Of a DNA stretch of 64,000 nt, positions 58,877-64,000 are shown one piece after another. Both the position numbers and the translations under genes were made by a program. Under the pieces are notes generated by a model. It was not told where the DNA came from and did not search any database. It saw nothing but the letters and a program-made list of their open reading frames with translations. How positions within the stretch are numbered: position 1 is the first letter of the stretch; the number at the start of each line of letters is the position of its first letter. Source of the DNA: Lentzea nigeriaca (lineage in GTDB: Bacteria; Actinomycetota; Actinomycetes; Mycobacteriales; Pseudonocardiaceae); assembly GCF_016907955.1 (NCBI RefSeq), contig NZ_JAFBCX010000008.1, positions 1 to 64,000 on the forward strand. Reading direction: 5' to 3'.

Positions 58877-60349
58877 GTGGAGCACAAGCGGCTGAAGCTG
58901 TACGCCTATCTGGACGCGCGCGATCACCAGCGCACGTACCTGGCGATCATGCGGCTGTTCACCTCCACGCTGCTGGCGGATCTCAGCGCTGGTGAGGTCG
59001 CCGGAGCGCTGGCGGGTCAGGAAAGGGAAGGCCGCGTCGAACCCGGCGAGAGCCGCATCGAGAACGTCATCAACCGCCTCAAGCAGCTGGTCGAGTGGGG
59101 CAACCTCGTCCAGGGGCGGCGCGAGGTGGTGGCGGCCAGCATCGCCGAGTTCCAGCACGGCAGCGTCCGGTACCAGGTGTCGAAGCTCGCCGTCCGCGTG
59201 CAGCGTGACGTCGACGAGCTGCTCCGCGTTCCGGAAGGGGCCCGCGAGGTGTCCCGTGAGCTGCTGCCCGCCATCGAACGCGGCCTCAACGAGCTGGGCG
59301 GATCGCTGAGCGTCGCCCTGCTCAACGAAGGCGACAAGACCAAGGAACTCCTCGCCGAGCGCGTCACCACCCTGTTCCTGCAGCACGCCGAGCTCGCGGC
59401 GACGGTGCGCGACTTCTACGCCTACCTCGGCCAGGTCGTCACGAGGAACCACCTGGCGCCGGACGAGATCGCGGGCTTCCGCAACCTGCTCGTCGAGTAC
59501 ATCCAACGCGTCGTCGAGGACGTCCTGAAGTACACGCCCCCGATCGCCGAAGCCCTGGCCCGCCTCACCAAAGCCCGCTCCGAACTGCTCAGGCTGCTCA
59601 GCACCGACCTGGGCGCGAGCGTCGAACGTGCCCGCGGCCGCACGCCCGAGGACTGGCAGGAGCTGACGGACTGGTTCGTCGACCGGCCCGGCCGCCCGAG
59701 CCAGGTCACGGCGCTGCGCGAAGCCACCGCCCGCGCCATCGGCAGCCTGCTGGCGAGCGTGAAGCGGGCGACGTCCGGCGGTGGTCTGCTGCCGGGACGC
59801 CGCGCCGAACTGCTGAAGCTCGCGAGCTGGTTCGACAACTCGACCAGAGAAGAAGCGCACGAGATCTACGCGTCCGCGTTCGGCCTCTACAGCGCGCGAC
59901 ACCTCTCCCCCGCGCCGGAACACGACTCGGACAACGAGCGCACGCCGTGGCGCGACGGCCCGGTCTGCGACGTGACGGTCTCCGTGCGATCCCGCGGCGA
60001 CCGAGGCGCGCGCGGCAGACCGTCGCGGATCCTCGACGACCCGATGACCGAGCAGTCGCTGCTCGCGGAAGCCCGTGAGGCCGACGAGCTCCGCGCGCGC
60101 CACGTCGCGGAACTCACCAGGGCCGCGGGGAATCTGGAGAACACCACGCTGACGCACGGCGCGCTGGAGGTCTTCTGCGAGCTGCTCACGCTCGCGATGG
60201 CCCAGCGCGACTCGCCGCAGGACAGCGGATCGGCCAGTGACCCCGTACGCGGCCTCAAACTCGAGATCGCCCACGGCACCACGACGCAGATCAAATCCGC
60301 CGCCGGAACGCTCACTCTGCACGACGCGACGGTGGCCCTGAAGCAATGA
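58877..60349 (+). CDS. Wadjet-type DUF2397 (TIGR02677) protein, kleisin-like subunit
   Basis: A 490-residue protein of the TIGR02677 family. In Wadjet anti-plasmid systems the first gene product is the kleisin-like part (JetA) that links an SMC ATPase into a DNA-handling complex. Seen: YAYLDARDHQRTYLAIMRLF, INRLKQLVEWGNLVQGRREV, YFxxxHLSPAPE-type region ARHLSPAPEHD. GTG 58877 gives VEHKRLKLYAYL. The gene overlaps the next by ATGA. Placed next to cobD, outside the tRNA island. Confidence 0.85.
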   Translation: MEHKRLKLYAYLDARDHQRTYLAIMRLFTSTLLADLSAGEVAGALAGQEREGRVEPGESRIENVINRLKQLVEWGNLVQGRREVVAASIAEFQHGSVRYQVSKLAVRVQRDVDELLRVPEGAREVSRELLPAIERGLNELGGSLSVALLNEGDKTKELLAERVTTLFLQHAELAATVRDFYAYLGQVVTRNHLAPDEIAGFRNLLVEYIQRVVEDVLKYTPPIAEALARLTKARSELLRLLSTDLGASVERARGRTPEDWQELTDWFVDRPGRPSQVTALREATARAIGSLLASVKRATSGGGLLPGRRAELLKLASWFDNSTREEAHEIYASAFGLYSARHLSPAPEHDSDNERTPWRDGPVCDVTVSVRSRGDRGARGRPSRILDDPMTEQSLLAEAREADELRARHVAELTRAAGNLENTTLTHGALEVFCELLTLAMAQRDSPQDSGSASDPVRGLKLEIAHGTTTQIKSAAGTLTLHDATVALKQ

Positions 60350-61536
60350 ACCACTTGGACAACCTCTCCGACATCGACGCCGCCAACGTGGTGCGGTGCG
60401 CCAGAGCGTTGCTGCGCAGGCCTTTGCTGCGGTCCGACGGCCCGGACGGCGAGCTGCTCAGCCTCGTCTACCGGCACCGGGCCACGCTTCAGGACCTGTT
60501 CGCGGGCCTGCTCGGTTACCGGCTCGTGGTGGAACGCCGGTTCGCGCGCCTCTACAAGTCCGGCCCCGGCCACGACGACACCCGCGGCGTCCTCGGCATG
60601 TCTCCGCGGGCGTACGCGTATCTGGCCCTGACCCTCGCCGTGCTCACGGGCATCGGCCGGCAGACGCTGCTGTCCCGGCTCGTGGCCGACATCCGTTCCG
60701 CCGCGGTCGAAGCGGGCATCGACGCACCCGACGACGTCACCGAGCGACGGGCCCTCACGGCGGCGCTGCGCCACCTCGTTTCCCTTGGCGTGCTGCAGGA
60801 AACCGAGGGTTCGGTCGCGCAGGACATGATCCCGCAGGAAGCGCTGATCACGATCGACACGGACCTGCTGGGCCAGCTCGTCACCGGTCCGGTCGGCGAA
60901 GCCCAGAGCCCTGCCCACCTCATCGAGCTCGCGGCGCGGCCGGGTCCGCGCGGCGTCGAGCACGCGGTGCGGCGCAAACTGGTCGAGACGCCGTTGGTGC
61001 TCTACGCGGACCTGCCCGACGACCAGGCCGAGTGGCTGCGGCGCAACCAGCGCAAGGAAACCGCGTTGCTGGAACAGGCGTTCGGCCTCTACACCGAGTG
61101 CCGGGTCGAGGGCGTGCTCGCCGCCGATCCCGAGGACTTCCTGACCGACCTGTCGTTCCCCGGCGTCTCGACGGTCGCGCGCATCGCCCTGCTCGCGTTG
61201 CCGGACCTCGTCGAGGACGACTCGGAGGACCCGCCCGCGCGGCACGTCGTCGCCGTGGAACGGATCCGCGAGGTCTGCGCCCGTCTCGTCGAGGACTACC
61301 CCGCCGCGTGGTCCAAGCAGTTCACCGACGACCTCGACCGGCTGGTCGCCGAGGTGACGGAGTTGTTGCGCCGCATGGGTCTCGCGGTGCCGGTGGAGGA
61401 AGGCTGGTCCATCAGCGCGGCCGCACACCGCTGGCTGCCGGAACCCGACGGCGATCCAGAACGAGAACAACCGGAACCCGTCGTGGTGCCCGAAGTGCCG
61501 AGCTGGTCCCTGTTCGATGAGGAGAACGTGTCATGA
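60346..61536 (+). CDS. Wadjet-type DUF2398 (TIGR02678) protein, KITE-like subunit
   Basis: A 396-residue TIGR02678 protein corresponding to JetB of the Wadjet complex, made of winged-helix units. Seen: ALLRRPLLRSDGPDGELLSL, the family signature GYRLVVERRFARLYK, and RAYAYLALTLAVLTGIG. It overlaps both neighbours by ATGA, so the three proteins are made in fixed proportion. The C-terminus is acidic and Pro-rich (WLPEPDGDPEREQPEPVVV). Confidence 0.87.
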   Translation: MNHLDNLSDIDAANVVRCARALLRRPLLRSDGPDGELLSLVYRHRATLQDLFAGLLGYRLVVERRFARLYKSGPGHDDTRGVLGMSPRAYAYLALTLAVLTGIGRQTLLSRLVADIRSAAVEAGIDAPDDVTERRALTAALRHLVSLGVLQETEGSVAQDMIPQEALITIDTDLLGQLVTGPVGEAQSPAHLIELAARPGPRGVEHAVRRKLVETPLVLYADLPDDQAEWLRRNQRKETALLEQAFGLYTECRVEGVLAADPEDFLTDLSFPGVSTVARIALLALPDLVEDDSEDPPARHVVAVERIREVCARLVEDYPAAWSKQFTDDLDRLVAEVTELLRRMGLAVPVEEGWSISAAAHRWLPEPDGDPEREQPEPVVVPEVPSWSLFDEENVS

Positions 61537-64000
61537 GCAGGTGGCGGCTGCACCGCGGCGGCGTGGTCAACATCTGGCAGTACACCGAGCAGACGTTCGA
61601 CTTCTCCGGCGGCCGCGCGATCTTCCAGGGCACCAACGGTTCCGGCAAGTCCCGCACGCTGGAGCTGCTGCTGCCGCTGTGCCTGGACGGCGACCTGCGC
61701 CAGCTCGGCTCGAAGGGCTTCGACACGGTCAGCATCCGGCGCCTGATGCTCGACGACTACGACGGCGGCCCGAACCGCATCGGCTACGCGTGGGTCGAGC
61801 TGATCCGCGAGGCCGCCGACCACTCGGGCAACGAGTACCTGACGTGCGGTCTCGGCGTGAAGGCGTCGAAGACCTCGCAGGCGATCACGGACTCGTGGCG
61901 GTTCGTCACGCCGATGCGCGTCGGCACGGAACTGCAGCTCGCCGGCCCGGAACGCGTTCCGCACGGCCCGGCGCAGCTGCGGGACATCATCGGCGCGGAC
62001 TGCATGTTCGAGGAGCCGGCGTTCCGGGCGAAGATCGCCGATGCCGTCTACGGCGTGCCCGCGGCCCGGTACGGCGACCTGCTGCACCTGCAGCGGACGC
62101 TGCGCAACCCGGACGTCGGCCTGAAGGTGCTGGAAGGGCAGCTGGAGCAGATCCTGTCCGACGCGCTGCCGCCGCTGGACCAGACGATGATCGAGCAGCT
62201 CGCGACGTCGTTCGACGACCTGGAGTCGATCCGCGAGAACATCGTGCGACTGTCCTCTGCGGACAGTGCGCTGTCGACGTTCCTCAAGACCTACAGCGAC
62301 TACGCGTTCGGCGGGCTGCGGTCGGCTTCGGAGCGGCTGGAGTCCGCCGAGAAGGCGGTCGCGAAGTTGCGGCGTGAGCAGACGAAGCTCTCGCGGGAGC
62401 TGGACGTCACGCGGATGGAGCGGGCGGCGTCCGAGCAGGCACTCGTCGACATGGAGACCGGGGAGCAGCAGGCCGAGGAGACCATCGCGGCGCTCAAGGA
62501 ACTGCCGGCGTTCCGCGACCTGCAGGACCTCAAGACGCGCGAGAACCTGGTGGCGGAGAAGCGCTCCTCTGCCGTTGCGGCGTTGGAAACCGCCCACCGC
62601 CAGCGCGCCCAGGAGGATGCGGCCGTCGACAACGTGCTGCGCCTGCTGCGAAGGCTCGCCGAAGACCTGAGCGCCGCCGACGCGTTGAGCCACCCGTTGC
62701 GCGAGAACCTGCGCCTGGCGGGCATGGACCCCGACCTCGCGCCGGACGTGCCGCAGGTCCCGCCCGCCGAGGCCACCGCGACCACGGATTCCGTGCGTGC
62801 CAAGCCGGATCCCGAGGCAGAACCGCTGCCGATCGAACGCCGCGTGCCGCCCGCCGCCGCGACCGAGGACGTGCTGGCCGCGCTGACGTCGGTGATCGAC
62901 CAGACCACGGCCATCGCTTCCCTTGCGCGCCAACGGGGTGCGCTCGCGCTGTCGTTGCACGAGCAGGCGATCGCGCTGGACGCCCAGCAGCGCGAGGTGG
63001 AGTCGTTGCGGCAGAAGGCCCGCGACGCCCAGCTCGGCGCGACCGAGTCGACGGCGTTGCGCAACCAGGAGATGCAGGAGCTGGCCGAGGTCGTGCAGGC
63101 CTGGCTGGAGCAGGTCGAGGCGTGGACGTCGAGCGGCCCGCTGCTCGACGAACGCCCTGCCGAGGCCCTGGTTCTGCCGCAGACCACCGATCCCGCCGCT
63201 GCCAAGGCGTTGAGCGCGAAGGCCCGCGAGTGGGTCGGCCCGCTGGTGCAGGCCGCCCGTGACGCCGCGCACGCGTTCACGAGGCAGCGCGCCGAGTTGC
63301 GCGCCCGCCTCGACACGCTGGACGAGGAGCTCGTCGGCCTGCGCTCGGGCAACGAGCGGGTGCCGGTGCCCGGCCCGTACACGTCGGCCGACCGGGATCC
63401 CGCTGTCGGCGCACCCTTCTACCGGCTCGTGGACTTCGCGCCGTCGCTCACCGACGACGAGCGAGCGGGGCTGGAGGCCGCGCTGCAGGCGAGCGGGTTG
63501 CTGGACGCCTGGGTGACCCCGCACAGCACAGACCTCAGCGACGTTCTGGCAGTCCCGCGGCCCGTGGTCGAAGGACGTTCGCTGGCCGAGTTCCTGGTGC
63601 CGGCCGTCGAAGGTTCGCCGGTGCCCGAGTCGCTCGTCGCCGACCTGCTACGCGCGGTGTCGCTGGACGACATGACCACGACCGGCGACTGGCGCACGGG
63701 CGTGCTGACCGGCCGGTGGACCAAGCCCGAGGCCGAGTTCATCGGCGCCGGTGCGCGGGAAGCCGCCCGTGGCCGCCGAATCGCCGCCCTGGAAGAGGAA
63801 CTGGCCGAGCTGCGCGCCCAGCTCGGCACCGCGGAAGACGAACTGGCCCGCGCGCACGAGCACGTCGCCACGTGGGAGGCGCACGTCGCGGCGTTCCCCG
63901 GCGACGGCGAGCTGATCGCCAAGCACACCCGCGTCCAGGCCGCCGAGGAGTCCGCGGCACGGGCGCAGCAGCGCACGTTCGAGCTGCGCGACGCCCTGGA
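61533..64000 (+). CDS. Wadjet-type SMC ATPase (TIGR02680), 5' part
   Basis: The first 822 codons of an SMC/MukB-like ATPase; the rest is outside the window. The head starts MSRWRLHRGGVVNIWQYTEQ with Walker A FQGTNGSGKSRTLELLLPL near residue 33. From about 240 onward it is long coiled coil with alternating charged heptads (RLESAEKAVAKLRREQTKLS, LEEELAELRAQLGTAEDELA), with a hinge-like domain around 600-720. It corresponds to JetC. GAGGAG precedes ATG 61533. The frame is open to the last base. The JetD nuclease (DUF2399) is expected next. Confidence 0.88.
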   Translation, partial: MSRWRLHRGGVVNIWQYTEQTFDFSGGRAIFQGTNGSGKSRTLELLLPLCLDGDLRQLGSKGFDTVSIRRLMLDDYDGGPNRIGYAWVELIREAADHSGNEYLTCGLGVKASKTSQAITDSWRFVTPMRVGTELQLAGPERVPHGPAQLRDIIGADCMFEEPAFRAKIADAVYGVPAARYGDLLHLQRTLRNPDVGLKVLEGQLEQILSDALPPLDQTMIEQLATSFDDLESIRENIVRLSSADSALSTFLKTYSDYAFGGLRSASERLESAEKAVAKLRREQTKLSRELDVTRMERAASEQALVDMETGEQQAEETIAALKELPAFRDLQDLKTRENLVAEKRSSAVAALETAHRQRAQEDAAVDNVLRLLRRLAEDLSAADALSHPLRENLRLAGMDPDLAPDVPQVPPAEATATTDSVRAKPDPEAEPLPIERRVPPAAATEDVLAALTSVIDQTTAIASLARQRGALALSLHEQAIALDAQQREVESLRQKARDAQLGATESTALRNQEMQELAEVVQAWLEQVEAWTSSGPLLDERPAEALVLPQTTDPAAAKALSAKAREWVGPLVQAARDAAHAFTRQRAELRARLDTLDEELVGLRSGNERVPVPGPYTSADRDPAVGAPFYRLVDFAPSLTDDERAGLEAALQASGLLDAWVTPHSTDLSDVLAVPRPVVEGRSLAEFLVPAVEGSPVPESLVADLLRAVSLDDMTTTGDWRTGVLTGRWTKPEAEFIGAGAREAARGRRIAALEEELAELRAQLGTAEDELARAHEHVATWEAHVAAFPGDGELIAKHTRVQAAEESAARAQQRTFELRDAL

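Overview
The window is chromosomal DNA from a high-GC actinomycete. The gene content (GlnA2, PanB, LysX, coenzyme F420 and cobalamin genes, an LprG/P55-type pair, Hip1-like hydrolases, actinobacterial cysteine leader peptide) and the codon use point to the order Pseudonocardiales (Lentzea/Saccharothrix/Amycolatopsis type). That placement is inference; no search was possible.

Layout. 1-530: 5' end of a 16S rRNA gene on the minus strand with its leader and four tandem promoters. 0.5-25 kb: mostly housekeeping genes: a three-part glycosyltransferase/FkbM methyltransferase fusion, glnA2, an LprG-like lipoprotein with its MFS partner, two tandem tripeptidyl-peptidase-like hydrolases, NAD synthetase, a two-component system, lysX, panB, a glutathionyl-hydroquinone-reductase-like protein, proline iminopeptidase, an F420:NADPH oxidoreductase coupled to a metal-receptor protein, and an RNB ribonuclease. 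25.2-33.0 kb: a tight eight-gene minus-strand operon resembling a type IV secretion core (VirB2-, VirB3-, VirB4-, VirB6-like proteins, a VirB8/TcpC-like protein, a lysozyme/NlpC-P60 hydrolase) with no relaxase or coupling protein in view. 33-40.6 kb: an RHH-type protein, a secreted DUF6345-like protein, a threonine-synthase-like enzyme, a subtilisin, RNase P RNA, a Cys-leader peptide ahead of an SsuE-like flavin reductase, and RNase H/acid phosphatase.

40.65-46.70 kb: a small genomic island inserted at tRNA-Leu(GAG). The tRNA 3' end is repeated at an internal site and again at the right border, so two related elements appear to lie in tandem. The first holds a truncated large serine recombinase and two cargo genes. 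The second holds a three-gene operon: an effector-associated-domain/trypsin-like protease, a DUF2225 zinc-ribbon/TPR protein, and an effector-associated-domain/STAND NTPase. The shared N-terminal domain suggests a protease-based conflict (probably anti-phage) system. It is the best candidate for an under-described system in the window.

46.9-58.8 kb: a regulator/methyltransferase pair, a BBE-like oxidase, a broken phosphotransferase, a third peptidase-like lipoprotein, then a conserved core (zinc-ribbon coiled-coil protein, Nif3-like, CobC-like aminotransferase, low-MW phosphatase PtpA, fructosamine-kinase-like, DUF1349, SURF1, CobD). The order glnA2, two hydrolases, panB, RNase H-phosphatase, Rv2229c-like, Nif3, CobC, PtpA, SURF1, CobD matches Mycobacterium tuberculosis Rv2222c-Rv2236c, with insertions between the conserved genes. 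58.9-64.0 kb: a Wadjet-type SMC defence operon (DUF2397, DUF2398, TIGR02680-like SMC) that runs off the end of the window.
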